DNA from: Treponema sp.
Lineage (GTDB): Bacteria; Spirochaetota; Spirochaetia; Treponematales; Treponemataceae
Assembly: GCA_017645785.1 (NCBI GenBank)
Contig: JAGCNW010000041.1
Coordinates: 120,558-184,557 of the forward strand
Direction: 5' to 3'
Length of the DNA stretch: 64,000 nt
Shown here piece after piece: positions 40,918-49,677 of the stretch. Within the stretch, counting starts at the first letter, position 1. Each line of letters begins with the position of its first letter. The position numbers and the translations under genes were made by a program. The notes below the pieces were generated by a model. The model was not told the DNA's origin. It searched no databases and saw only the letters and a list, made by a program, of their open reading frames with translations.

Positions 40918-42303
40918 ATGATGAAAAAAAGTGTCGCGGTCGCGACTATTTTGACAACCGCCATATTGTTGGCGTCTTGTTCGAAAAAACAAGAAACTAT
41001 TGCGCCGACAACGCCCGCTCCGGCATTGCAGAGCGAACTTTATACCGACGCGGACTTGGTATGGGAAGAAAATTTTGACGGTGACGAACTCAACATGGAC
41101 AATTGGAAATACGAAACCCATGAGGCCGGCTGGGTTAACCAAGAGCTTCAAAGCTACGGCACTTCCACCGAAAACACTTATGTCAAGGACGGCTGCCTAG
41201 TCATTCAAGCTTTGAAAAACAAAAAGACGAATGAATACACTTCCGGCAGAATCAACACATTCGGAAAGCATGTGTTTAAATACGGCCGCTTTGAGGCCCG
41301 TCTAAAAGTTCCCAGCGGAAAAGGCTTTTTGCCGGCCTTTTGGATGATGCCGTCAAGCGAAGGCTATTACGGCCCGTGGCCAAGATGCGGCGAGATTGAC
41401 ATCATGGAAGTTTTGGGCGACGAAACAAATCGCGTTTTTGGAACGATTCACTACGGCGAGCCGCATACGCAGCAGCAGGGAAAATACACTCTGACCGAAG
41501 GCGACTTTTCAAAGGAGTTCCATGTTTACGCTTTGGAATGGGATCCGGGCGAATTTCGCTGGTATATTGACGGAAAGCTTTACTACAAGACCAACGAATG
41601 GTTCACGAGGCCCCGCGCCAACGGAGACGGACGGCCTTATCCCGCGCCATTTAACAAGCATTTTTACATCATCCTAAACCTTGCCGTCGGCGGAACTTGG
41701 GTCGGATATCCCGAAAAGAACGCCAAGTTCGCTGAGAACGCGCGGCTTATTGTTGACTATGTTCGCGTCTACCAAAAGAAAGAGTACGACGAAAACGTAA
41801 AGATGCCGGAAAAGAAAATCGTTTTGCGCGAGCCTGACGCCGAAGGAAACTATGTCCGCAATTCCAAGTTTACGGAAAAAGAAGACATGGGTGATGGAAC
41901 CGGCTGGGACTTTTACACCGCTGGCGGCGGAGAAGGTTCGGCCACAATCGGCGGCGGCGAACTTAAAATCAAGACAAAAAAGGCCGGATCGCTTGAGTAC
42001 AGCGTCCAAATTTTCCATACCGGAATTCCGATTGAAAAGGGCTGCACATACGAATTTTCATTTGACGCAAAAGCATCCGCGCCGCGAACGATGCTCGCCG
42101 CCGTGTCCGCTCCAGAACGCAACTGGATTCGCTACTTTAAGGACACCAAGGTTGAGTTGACCAAAAAGATGCAGCATTATTCATTCAACTTTACGATGAA
42201 GCAAGACACCGACGCTATGGGTCGCGTTGAATTCAACATGGGAAAGCAAGGCTCCACGGCGGACATTATTATAAAGAATGTCGTGGTAAAGAAAGTGAAT
42301 TAA
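40918..42303 (+). CDS. Glycoside hydrolase family 16 lipoprotein (beta-1,3-glucanase type)
   Basis: 461 residues from ATG 40918, with GGAGG 5 nt before it. Lipobox LLASC (Cys21). The GH16 domain (about 45-290) has the catalytic motif GEIDIMEVLG with E159, D161 and E164, and typical WMMPSSEGYYGPWPRCG and LNLAVGGTWVGYP. The methionine after the second acid (DIME) fits laminarinase or lichenase types. A C-terminal beta-sandwich (about 315-461) looks like CBM4/9 (NSKFTEKEDMGDGTGWDFY; CTYEFSFDAKA). Predicted to sit on the cell envelope and cut mixed or beta-1,3-glucans. Confidence 0.93.
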   Translation: MMKKSVAVATILTTAILLASCSKKQETIAPTTPAPALQSELYTDADLVWEENFDGDELNMDNWKYETHEAGWVNQELQSYGTSTENTYVKDGCLVIQALKNKKTNEYTSGRINTFGKHVFKYGRFEARLKVPSGKGFLPAFWMMPSSEGYYGPWPRCGEIDIMEVLGDETNRVFGTIHYGEPHTQQQGKYTLTEGDFSKEFHVYALEWDPGEFRWYIDGKLYYKTNEWFTRPRANGDGRPYPAPFNKHFYIILNLAVGGTWVGYPEKNAKFAENARLIVDYVRVYQKKEYDENVKMPEKKIVLREPDAEGNYVRNSKFTEKEDMGDGTGWDFYTAGGGEGSATIGGGELKIKTKKAGSLEYSVQIFHTGIPIEKGCTYEFSFDAKASAPRTMLAAVSAPERNWIRYFKDTKVELTKKMQHYSFNFTMKQDTDAMGRVEFNMGKQGSTADIIIKNVVVKKVN

Positions 42304-42340
42304 GTGTCATTCCCGCGCTCGTCGCGGGAATCTTTTTGTT
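42304..42340 (+). terminator. Family B hairpin repeat acting as terminator after GH16
   Basis: TGTCAT, then TTCCCGCG-CTCGT-CGCGGGAA, then TCTTTTTGTT, directly after the GH16 stop. It shares flanks with the other family B repeats. Confidence 0.75.
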
Positions 42341-42818
42341 AGCCAGCGACCGCTCCGGCCGCTCCTACGACTCCAAAACTAATCGCCATCATAATCACGC
42401 CGGCAAGCAAGACGCCGAGCGTGACGGCGATTACCGTTTCCTTAAAATCCATGTCCAAAAGGCTTGCCGCCAAAGTTCCTGTCCAGGCTCCCGTTCCCGG
42501 GATGGGAATGCCGACGAACAAAAATAGCGCCACAAACAATGTGCGGCCAGCCTTGGCCTGCAATTTTTTTCCGGCCTCGCTTCCCTTTGTCAAAAAAAAC
42601 TGGCAGACGCCACCGATGAATTTTTTGTCTTGGCCCCATTCCAAAAAACGTCGGGCGAACAAAAAGATTATTGGAACTGGGAGCATGTTCCCAATAATGC
42701 AAATGGCGTAGGAAGGAAGGATTGGCAAACCAAGGGCCTGCGAAACAGGAATCGCGCCGCGCAACTCAATTAGCGGAACCATGCTGATGAAGAAAATCCA
42801 GAGAAATTTTAGGAACAT
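42339..42818 (-). CDS. COG2426 small membrane protein (putative small multidrug export protein)
   Basis: 159 residues with four to five membrane helices. The family markers are MVPLIELRGAIPVSQALG near the start and VGIPIPGTGAWTGTLAASLL (about 102-121). Pfam names this family small multidrug export protein, but transport activity is poorly established. Ends facing the GH16 gene, with the terminator hairpin between them. Confidence 0.85.
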   Translation of the reverse strand: MFLKFLWIFFISMVPLIELRGAIPVSQALGLPILPSYAICIIGNMLPVPIIFLFARRFLEWGQDKKFIGGVCQFFLTKGSEAGKKLQAKAGRTLFVALFLFVGIPIPGTGAWTGTLAASLLDMDFKETVIAVTLGVLLAGVIMMAISFGVVGAAGAVAG

Positions 42819-42873
42819 ACGCTGACTTTACCAAAAATGCGCGGTCTTTACAAGCGCGAAATCGGCCGCAAAT

Positions 42874-42902
42874 TTGCAAAATCGCGTTTTATATGTTATA
42901 AT
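42874..42902 (+). promoter_or_regulatory. Promoter of acyl-CoA synthetase gene
   Basis: TTGCAA (42874-42879), 17 nt, perfect TATAAT (42897-42902), 25 nt before ATG 42928. The longer open frame from 42874 begins inside this promoter. Confidence 0.7.
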
Positions 42903-42927
42903 GGTATATTCAACATTGGAGAACGCG

Positions 42928-44565
42928 ATGGCAATCACAGAATTTTTGGAAAAAAACCGCAAGCTTTACGGCGACGAGGTCGCTCTTGTAGAAGTAAACC
43001 CCGAGCAAGAAGAGACAAGAAAAATCACGTGGAAAGACTATGATTTGATTCAATCGACGGACAAGACCTTTTACCGCCGTGAAATCACTTGGCGCGTCTT
43101 TGATGAAAAGGCCAACCGAATGGCCAACATGCTTTTGGCGCGGGGAATCAAGCGCGGCGACAAGGTTGCCATTTTGATGATGAACTGCTTGGAATGGCTT
43201 CCGATTTACTTTGGCGTATTGAAGTCGGGAGCGATTGTCGTTCCTATGAACTTTAGGTATTCCGCCGACGAAATTTTGTATTGCGCCGATTTGGCCGAAG
43301 TTGACGTTTTGCTTTTTGGACCTGAATTTATCGGCCGCGTCGAGCAGATAGAGGAAAAGCTTAACAAGAACCGCCTTTTGATTTATGTCGGCGAGAACTG
43401 CCCGACTTTTGCTGAAAGCTATCGCGAGCTAGTGGCGGACTATCCCAGCAAGGCGCCGGAAATCGAATTGAAGGACGACGAAGACGCGGCCATTTATTTT
43501 TCCAGCGGAACGACGGGATTTCCAAAAGCGATTTTGCACACCCACCGCTCCCTTATGCACGCGGCTTTGGTGGAACAAAAGCACCATTCGACAAGCCGCT
43601 CGGACTGCTTTTTGTGCATACCGCCGCTATATCATACCGGCGCCAAAATGCACTGGTTCGGTTCGCTGGTGTCTGGAAGCCGAGCGGTTTTGTTAAAGGG
43701 AACAAAGCCCGAATACATTTTGGGCGCCGTTAGCCGCGAAAAATGCACGATAGTTTGGCTTTTGGTTCCGTGGGCGCAGGACATTCTTGACGCCTTGGAC
43801 AGCGGAAAAATAAAAGCGGCGGATTACCAGCTTGACCAGTGGCGCTTGATGCACATTGGCGCCCAGCCCGTTCCGCCCAGCCTTGTAAAGCATTGGCTTG
43901 AATATTTTCCAAAGCACCAATACGACACCAACTACGGCTTGTCGGAAAGCATCGGTCCTGGCTGCGTTCACCTTGGAGTGGAAAACGTTCGCAAGGTTGG
44001 AGCGATTGGCGTTCCGGGTTACGGATGGGAATGCAAGATTGTTGACAACGAAACTGGCAAGGAAGTTGAGCGCGGAAAGGCCGGCATCCTTTACGTCAAA
44101 GGTCCCGGCGTAATGAAGGAATACTTTAACAACCCGGAGGCCACGGCGGAAGTTTTGCACGGGGAATGGTTGGACACTGGCGACGTCGCGATGCAAGACC
44201 CGGAAGGCTTTTATTACTTGGTCGATCGCGCCAAAGACGTCATTGTTTGCGGCGGCGAAAACTTGTATCCGGTCCAGATTGAAGACTTTTTGCGCAAGAA
44301 CGAAAAGATCAACGACGTGGCCGTCATCGGTTTGCCCGACAAGCGCTTGGGCGAAATCGCGGGCGCTGTCATTCAGTTAAAGGAAGGCATGACCGCCACC
44401 GAAGAGGAAATCAACGAATTTTGTTTGGAGCTTCCGCGCTACAAGCGGCCAAAGAAAATCATATTCGCGCCGGTTCCGAGAAACCCCACCGGCAAAATCG
44501 AAAAGCCCAAGCTGCGCAAAATGTACGGCCAAGAACATTTGGTCGCCTACGAGAACGAAGGGTAA
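42928..44565 (+). CDS. AMP-dependent acyl-CoA synthetase / ligase
   Basis: 545 residues from ATG 42928 (GGAG 7 nt upstream). ANL superfamily enzyme that activates a carboxylic acid as acyl-AMP and passes it to CoA. P-loop YFSSGTTGFPKAILHTH (about 185-201), A5-type YGLSESIGPG, A7 WLDTGDVAMQD, RAKDVIVCGGENLYPVQIED and the catalytic Lys in PRNPTGKIEKPKL near the C-terminus. No membrane segments. Substrate (medium or long fatty acid, or an aromatic acid) cannot be read from sequence. Its stop abuts the stop of the convergent hypothetical gene with no spacer. Confidence 0.92.
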   Translation: MAITEFLEKNRKLYGDEVALVEVNPEQEETRKITWKDYDLIQSTDKTFYRREITWRVFDEKANRMANMLLARGIKRGDKVAILMMNCLEWLPIYFGVLKSGAIVVPMNFRYSADEILYCADLAEVDVLLFGPEFIGRVEQIEEKLNKNRLLIYVGENCPTFAESYRELVADYPSKAPEIELKDDEDAAIYFSSGTTGFPKAILHTHRSLMHAALVEQKHHSTSRSDCFLCIPPLYHTGAKMHWFGSLVSGSRAVLLKGTKPEYILGAVSREKCTIVWLLVPWAQDILDALDSGKIKAADYQLDQWRLMHIGAQPVPPSLVKHWLEYFPKHQYDTNYGLSESIGPGCVHLGVENVRKVGAIGVPGYGWECKIVDNETGKEVERGKAGILYVKGPGVMKEYFNNPEATAEVLHGEWLDTGDVAMQDPEGFYYLVDRAKDVIVCGGENLYPVQIEDFLRKNEKINDVAVIGLPDKRLGEIAGAVIQLKEGMTATEEEINEFCLELPRYKRPKKIIFAPVPRNPTGKIEKPKLRKMYGQEHLVAYENEG

Positions 44566-46599
44566 TTACTTTTTCTGGACGGCGGCGCGGATTGAGGCGG
44601 CAAAGAGCTGGTCTTGGTCTTCCCGCGGTTCCACCGAGAAGGCCGGCTCTTGAGTGCCGGGAATCGTGCGGTAAATTTTCCTTGAGTCCGCCTTGTAAGC
44701 CGGCGAGCTGCGAGAATTGATCCACCAGTCAAGAACGGAAATAATGAAAGATATGTACTTGATGATGTTGGCGTTGTTGGCCGTAGTGTTTTCGCTCTTG
44801 TCCTTTGCGTTTAGCAAAACGTCAAGGCGCTTTGAAATCGGCGAAGTGATTTCGAAGTCGTAGTGTTCCCAAGGATTGTTGAGGCCGCCGATTGTTCCGT
44901 GGTTGGCTTCGCTTTGTGCGATTTGTTTTGTAAGGTCGTTAAAAGCGTCGCGCAAGAAAGCCGTTCTTATGAACAAAGCCAAGTACTTGTTGTTGTTGAT
45001 TGGACGTTCCAACAAAAGCTGCTCAAAAGTAAAGTGCGGAAGGAAGCTGTATTTTGTAAGCCAAAGAATGTCGGTGACGCATTTTTTTCCGGCGCGGGTC
45101 GTGATGTAAGAGGCCTGCGTGTAAGTTTGGTTTACTAACTGCTTTAGCTGTTCGCCGTAATCTCTGCTGAACAAGGTGTCTACGTAAACCGGCCATTCGC
45201 TTAGGGCCTTTGTAAGGTTGTCTTCGCGCGAAGTGAATGTTGGGTTTGCTTCCACATTGAATTGCATCTTGTTGCAGGCGCGGAAAAGGTCTTGCAAAAT
45301 TTCGCAAAGAATAATCGTTATCTGAACCGGGTTCTCCGGCGCCAACATCAAGTAGGCTTCGTCAAAGTCGTAGAGGGGATCGAAGTACGGCCACATGTCC
45401 GGGAAGGTGTCCAGCTTTAAGAATCCCGCTCCCGGGAAAAGGCGGTCAAGAAGCGCTAAGCCTTTTTCTACAATTTCGTTTTGCGTGGCTTCGGCCTTTT
45501 CTTGCTCTTTCTTTTTTTCTTCCGCTTCTCTGGCCCTGTCTTCCGCTTCCTTTGCCTTGCGGACTTCTTCGGGGTCAACTTTCTTTTCGGGCAATAGCAA
45601 ATCGAATTTTTTGAGTCCTAAGAAATTCAATACAGGGGAAACTTGCGCCACAAAGAAATGGGGGAACTCGTCGTAAGGCGTTCCGCACATTCTCATCAAA
45701 AGCGGATAAAGGCCCCTGATGATTCGCGTGTAAAGGTACATCCATTCTGTTATGGCTTCTTTTGCCAGACGCGAAAATTTGTCTTTGTCCGCGTTGGGAT
45801 AGTGAAGCAAGTCGGCGTATATTTCTTTTATAGCGCGAACTATGGCAGGCTCTCCGACGTAATGGATTGTAATCAGCATTCGGTAGACCGCTTTTACAAA
45901 GGGAACCAAGTCCGCGACAACAGGAGCGTCTTGCAAGGTTTCAAGATTTACGTAAGCGAGCTTTGCCTCTTTTGTGGACCATTCCGAAACTTTTCGCAAA
46001 AGGCGGAATTTCATTTCGGTTTCGTTTTGGACGCGAGCCTTGTATGTGTCCGGAGAGAATTGGACTATCGACTTAATTACGGTGATAAAGGCGTTGATGT
46101 GGTCTAGGTGCGCCTTGAGGGTGATTTCGGCAAATTCCGGGATTACTTTTTCAGAACCGTCTTTGGCCAATTTTTTTAGAAAGTTAAAAAGGCCGTAGTT
46201 GGGTTTTATGGCATAAGCGTCGCTCATCATGAGCTTGTCGATTTTTGCGTTGTCTTTTGAAGAGATTTGCGGCAAGTTGGCCGCCCTAGTGACCTTTTTC
46301 TTTGGCTCCGCGAATGTTGGAGTTGAAGCGCTAGAAGCCATTCCGCCAGAAGATGAGCTTTTGCCCGAAGAAGCGGAAACGTTTGTCGGCCGCACGACGC
46401 GGTGGCTGGGCGCCCGCTTTGGCAGTTTTGAATAGTCGATGGGCACGGATTTTTCGGTCATGATCTCGCCGCCCAAAACCTTTGTCATGCGGGCGGCTTC
46501 TTCCTTGTCAATCGCGCCGATATTCTTTCGAGTAGCGTCCAATGTGCCAGGCTCCCAAACCGCCTTGGGCTTGGAAGGTCCCGAATAATCCTCTGCCAT
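44566..46599 (-). CDS. Large cytoplasmic hypothetical protein
   Basis: 677 residues; I do not recognise a family. Residues 1-115 are polar and low-complexity (VSASSGKSSSSGGMASSAST), probably disordered. The rest is helical and rich in aromatic residues (ITEWMYLYTRIIRGLYPLLMRM). A charged coiled-coil stretch with EVRKAKEAEDRAREAEEKKK is near 345-375. No signal peptide or clear membrane helix. The style is that of a treponeme-specific conserved protein, perhaps a structural or morphogenesis factor, but that is only a guess. Promoter lies directly before the ATG. Confidence 0.7.
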   Translation of the reverse strand: MAEDYSGPSKPKAVWEPGTLDATRKNIGAIDKEEAARMTKVLGGEIMTEKSVPIDYSKLPKRAPSHRVVRPTNVSASSGKSSSSGGMASSASTPTFAEPKKKVTRAANLPQISSKDNAKIDKLMMSDAYAIKPNYGLFNFLKKLAKDGSEKVIPEFAEITLKAHLDHINAFITVIKSIVQFSPDTYKARVQNETEMKFRLLRKVSEWSTKEAKLAYVNLETLQDAPVVADLVPFVKAVYRMLITIHYVGEPAIVRAIKEIYADLLHYPNADKDKFSRLAKEAITEWMYLYTRIIRGLYPLLMRMCGTPYDEFPHFFVAQVSPVLNFLGLKKFDLLLPEKKVDPEEVRKAKEAEDRAREAEEKKKEQEKAEATQNEIVEKGLALLDRLFPGAGFLKLDTFPDMWPYFDPLYDFDEAYLMLAPENPVQITIILCEILQDLFRACNKMQFNVEANPTFTSREDNLTKALSEWPVYVDTLFSRDYGEQLKQLVNQTYTQASYITTRAGKKCVTDILWLTKYSFLPHFTFEQLLLERPINNNKYLALFIRTAFLRDAFNDLTKQIAQSEANHGTIGGLNNPWEHYDFEITSPISKRLDVLLNAKDKSENTTANNANIIKYISFIISVLDWWINSRSSPAYKADSRKIYRTIPGTQEPAFSVEPREDQDQLFAASIRAAVQKK

Positions 46600-46607
46600 A
46601 TCCCCTT

Positions 46608-46636
46608 ATTATAACACACTTTGTGTGTTTTTGCAA
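46608..46636 (-). promoter_or_regulatory. Promoter close to the start of 44566-46599
   Basis: Minus strand TTGCAA (46631-46636), 17 nt, TATAAT (46608-46613), then 8 nt to the ATG. An AAGGGG in those 8 nt would lie at the very 5' end of the RNA. Confidence 0.65.
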
Positions 46637-46647
46637 ATAAGAAATTA

Positions 46648-49542
46648 TTAGTGGAATTCGCCCCAGTTGGAGCCGTGCTCTATCGAAACGCGGAGGGGAA
46701 TCGAAAGTTTGACGGCGCCTTCCATTTTTTGGCGGAGGAGCGCGATTGTTTGTTCCACAATCTCCGGCTTGTCGGGGCATTCCAAAATCAATTCGTCGTG
46801 GACTTGAAGCAAGAGGCGCGCTCCGTTGTCGGCTTCTTTTAGCGCGGCGCTTACGTCTAGCATCGCTTTTTTTACGATGTCGGCGGCGCTTCCCTGAACC
46901 GGGGTGTTGACCGCGACGCGCTCGGCGGCGGCTTTTTCCACCTTGTTCTTGCTGTTGATGTTCATGACGCGGCGGCGCCTTCCCATAATCGTTTGGACGT
47001 GTCCGCTTTCTTCCGCTCCCTTAATCGTGTTGTTGATAAAATTGTTTATGGCGGAATATTGCTTAAAGTAATTTTCGATAAAGCTTTGCGCCTGCGTTCT
47101 GCTTATTCCCAACTGGGCGGCAAGCCTAAAGGCGCTCATTCCGTAGATTACGCCAAAGTTGATTGTCTTTGCGGTTCGGCGCATTTCGGGCGTGACTTGG
47201 TCGGCGGGTACTCCGTAAATGAGCGAGGCCGTGGCCTTGTGAACGTCGTCTCCGTTGATGAAGGCGCCTCGCATGTTTTGGTCGCCCGAAAGATGGGCCA
47301 GGACCACAAGCTCGATTTGCGAATAGTCGGCGCTTATCAACACGGTTCCCGGAACGGCTGTAAAGGCCGAGCGGATTTTGCGGCCCGACTCGCTCCTTAC
47401 AGGAATGTTTTGCAAGTTGGGGTCGCGGCTAGAAAGGCGGCCTGTCGCCGTTCCTGTTTGCATGAAGGAAGTGTGGACGCGGCCTTGCTTGTCGGCGAGT
47501 TTTGGAAGCGCCTCAACGTAAGTTGACTGCAATTTTGAAAGCTCTCGGTACTTTAATATTTTCGCGGGAACGGGATCCAGTTCGGCAAGCTCTTCCAAAA
47601 CGCTTGTATCGGTTGAGTAGCCGGTTTTGGTTTTCTTTCCGTGCGGAAGGCCGCGCTCGGTGAACAAAACTTCCTGCAATTGCTTGGGCGAGGCGATGTT
47701 GAATTCGTGGCCGACTTCTTTGTAGATTTCTTTTTCGGCGGAAGAAATTTCTTTTTGCAAATCTTTGTTGTAGGAATCAAGCGCCGCCGAATCCAAGTGG
47801 ATTCCTGCCAATTCCATTTCGCCCAAAATTTTTATAAGCGGCATTTCGATTGTTTCAAAAAGCTCCAGCAAATTTTTTTGCTTTAATTCGTCGTAAAAAA
47901 TTTTGTAAAGCTGGAAGGTAAAGTCAGCGTCTTCGGCGGCGTAAGGAACGGCCTTTTCCAAAGGAACGTCGCGGAATGTTTGTCCCTTGCCCACCAAGTC
48001 CTTGAATTCGATTCCGACAAGCGCGAGCTTTGTTTGGCCGAGCGTTTCCAAGGAGTAAGGGGAATGTCCGGTTTTGTCCGGATCCAAAAGCCAGGCGGCA
48101 ATCATTGTGTCAAAAATTTTTGCCTTGCAATCGTCCTCGCGCAAGCCCGCCGTTCGCAAAACTTCGTAGTCAAACTTTGCGTTGTGGAGAACAAGCGTCC
48201 AATCCGATTCTTTGAACAAGCGCGAGATTTGTTCCACCGCTTCCGAAACGCCTACGCCTTCGCTTGCAAAGAGCGAGTCGCCTTGCGACGACACGGGAAC
48301 GTAATAGCCTGTTCCGTTTTTGTTGGAAAGGCTAAAGCCCAAAAGTTGCGCCTCTGTGGTTTTTAAGGAATCGGTTTCGGTGTCCAAGGCGACGACTTTT
48401 TGCGGCGAGGCTAAAATGCCGTCAACCAGTTTTTTTAGCTCGTCCGCGCTTGTGACGGGCTTGTAGTCGCCTTCGTTTTTGCGCAAGGGAAGCGGCGCGG
48501 GCACTTCTTCTTCCGCGGAATTGCTGAAAGAACTAGAAGCGGCGGCGGAAACTGTTTCTTTGCTAGAACCTTCGGCCGCGCCGGAATCGCTAGCAAGACT
48601 AAAATCGCCGCCGCCTTGGCCAGCAAGTCCGTCGTCCAAAACTTTTTCTCCGGCCTCGACTGCAAGCGCGGCGAATTGCTTGGCCGGCTGAAAGGCTTGG
48701 TAGGCCTTTAACTTTTGGGCGGCGGCGGCGTAGTGGAATTCCGTCTTCGCGACATTTTCCAATTGGTCGCCGGGAACTGTGTCGCAAAGGGTGATAAGTT
48801 TTTTGGAAAAGAAAGCGGAATCTTTTCCGTCGCGAATCTTTTGGCCGATCGCGCCTTTAATTTCGTCCGCGTGTTCGTAAATGCCTTCTAGCGAGCCGTA
48901 TTGGTCCAAAAATTTGCAGGCGGTTTTTACGCCGACGCCTTTTACGCCGGGAACGTTGTCCGCGGTGTCGCCGTAAAGCGAAAGCAAGTCCAAAAGGCGC
49001 TCCGGCTCCACGCCCCACTCGGCCTTTACGCCTTCCGCTCCCACGACTTTCCAAACGTCGGCGTGGTCGGGCTTAAGGATTTGGACGCGCTCTCCTACCA
49101 ATTGCATCAAGTCCTTGTCGCCCGAAAGGATTCGGACGCTTTTTCCTTGCTCCACCGCTTTTCGCGTGACGGTGGCGATCACGTCGTCGGCCTCGTAACC
49201 TTCCACCCGCAAAGAAGGAACGCCAAGCGCTTCCAAGGTTTCCTCAATCCACGGAATTTGCGCGTGAAGGTCTTCGGGCGTTTTTGGGCGCGTGGCCTTG
49301 TAGTCAGCGTACATTTCGTGGCGGAAGGTTTTTCCTTTTGAGTCAAGGGCCGCGATTAAAGTTTTGGGCTTGTAATGCTCAATCATCGCGCGCAAGTTCC
49401 TAAAAAAGCCAAAAAGCGCGCTTATGTTGCGTCCCTTGGAATCGGTGAGCGGCCTGGAGATGAAGGCAAAGTAGCAGCGGTAAATGAGGCCGTATGAGTC
49501 GATTATATAGATTGTGTCGTCGTTAAAAATGTCGTTTGCCAT
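46648..49542 (-). CDS. polA: DNA polymerase I
   Basis: 964 residues from ATG 49542 (MANDIFNDDTIYIIDSYGLI); the open frame to 49626 adds an unlikely 28-residue extension across an inverted repeat. All three activities look intact. 5'-3' exonuclease (1-300; GDKDLMQLVG, GDTADNVPGVKGVG). 3'-5' exonuclease (DTETDSL; HNAKFDYE; YAAEDADFT). Polymerase motifs A DYSQIELVVLAHLSGD, B RRTAKTINFGVIYG and C QVHDELI. A Ser/Ala/Glu-rich insert (about 320-375) separates the nuclease domains. Works in Okazaki-fragment maturation and repair. Confidence 0.96.
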   Translation of the reverse strand: MANDIFNDDTIYIIDSYGLIYRCYFAFISRPLTDSKGRNISALFGFFRNLRAMIEHYKPKTLIAALDSKGKTFRHEMYADYKATRPKTPEDLHAQIPWIEETLEALGVPSLRVEGYEADDVIATVTRKAVEQGKSVRILSGDKDLMQLVGERVQILKPDHADVWKVVGAEGVKAEWGVEPERLLDLLSLYGDTADNVPGVKGVGVKTACKFLDQYGSLEGIYEHADEIKGAIGQKIRDGKDSAFFSKKLITLCDTVPGDQLENVAKTEFHYAAAAQKLKAYQAFQPAKQFAALAVEAGEKVLDDGLAGQGGGDFSLASDSGAAEGSSKETVSAAASSSFSNSAEEEVPAPLPLRKNEGDYKPVTSADELKKLVDGILASPQKVVALDTETDSLKTTEAQLLGFSLSNKNGTGYYVPVSSQGDSLFASEGVGVSEAVEQISRLFKESDWTLVLHNAKFDYEVLRTAGLREDDCKAKIFDTMIAAWLLDPDKTGHSPYSLETLGQTKLALVGIEFKDLVGKGQTFRDVPLEKAVPYAAEDADFTFQLYKIFYDELKQKNLLELFETIEMPLIKILGEMELAGIHLDSAALDSYNKDLQKEISSAEKEIYKEVGHEFNIASPKQLQEVLFTERGLPHGKKTKTGYSTDTSVLEELAELDPVPAKILKYRELSKLQSTYVEALPKLADKQGRVHTSFMQTGTATGRLSSRDPNLQNIPVRSESGRKIRSAFTAVPGTVLISADYSQIELVVLAHLSGDQNMRGAFINGDDVHKATASLIYGVPADQVTPEMRRTAKTINFGVIYGMSAFRLAAQLGISRTQAQSFIENYFKQYSAINNFINNTIKGAEESGHVQTIMGRRRRVMNINSKNKVEKAAAERVAVNTPVQGSAADIVKKAMLDVSAALKEADNGARLLLQVHDELILECPDKPEIVEQTIALLRQKMEGAVKLSIPLRVSIEHGSNWGEFH

Positions 49543-49548
49543 AAATCG

Positions 49549-49577
49549 ATTGTAACATAAATCGGAGCGATTTTCTA
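49549..49577 (-). promoter_or_regulatory. Promoter close to polA start
   Basis: Minus strand TAGAAA (49572-49577), 17 nt, TACAAT (49549-49554), then 6 nt to ATG 49542. No Shine-Dalgarno in those 6 nt. Confidence 0.5.
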
Positions 49578-49601
49578 TAGGAGAGTTTCGCTCAGTCAAA
49601 A

Positions 49602-49620
49602 TTGACGCAATAGGCGTCAA
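49602..49620. promoter_or_regulatory. Small inverted repeat between polA and FGE-like gene
   Basis: TTGACGC-AATAG-GCGTCAA lies 10 bp before the plus-strand -35 box of the next gene. It could be an operator or only a hairpin; no T-tract follows. Confidence 0.4.
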
Positions 49621-49629
49621 AATCATAAA

Positions 49630-49659
49630 TTGACAGGAGAAAAAACTCGATTTTATAAT
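49630..49659 (+). promoter_or_regulatory. Consensus sigma-70 promoter
   Basis: Perfect TTGACA (49630-49635), 18 nt, perfect TATAAT (49654-49659), 18 nt before the GTG start at 49678. Confidence 0.8.
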
Positions 49660-49677
49660 GGCGGCGGAGGATGTAAA

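Noticed and set aside
49630..49677. Longer start for the FGE-like gene
   Set aside because: The first codons are the TTGACA/TATAAT promoter; GTG 49678 has a ribosome site.
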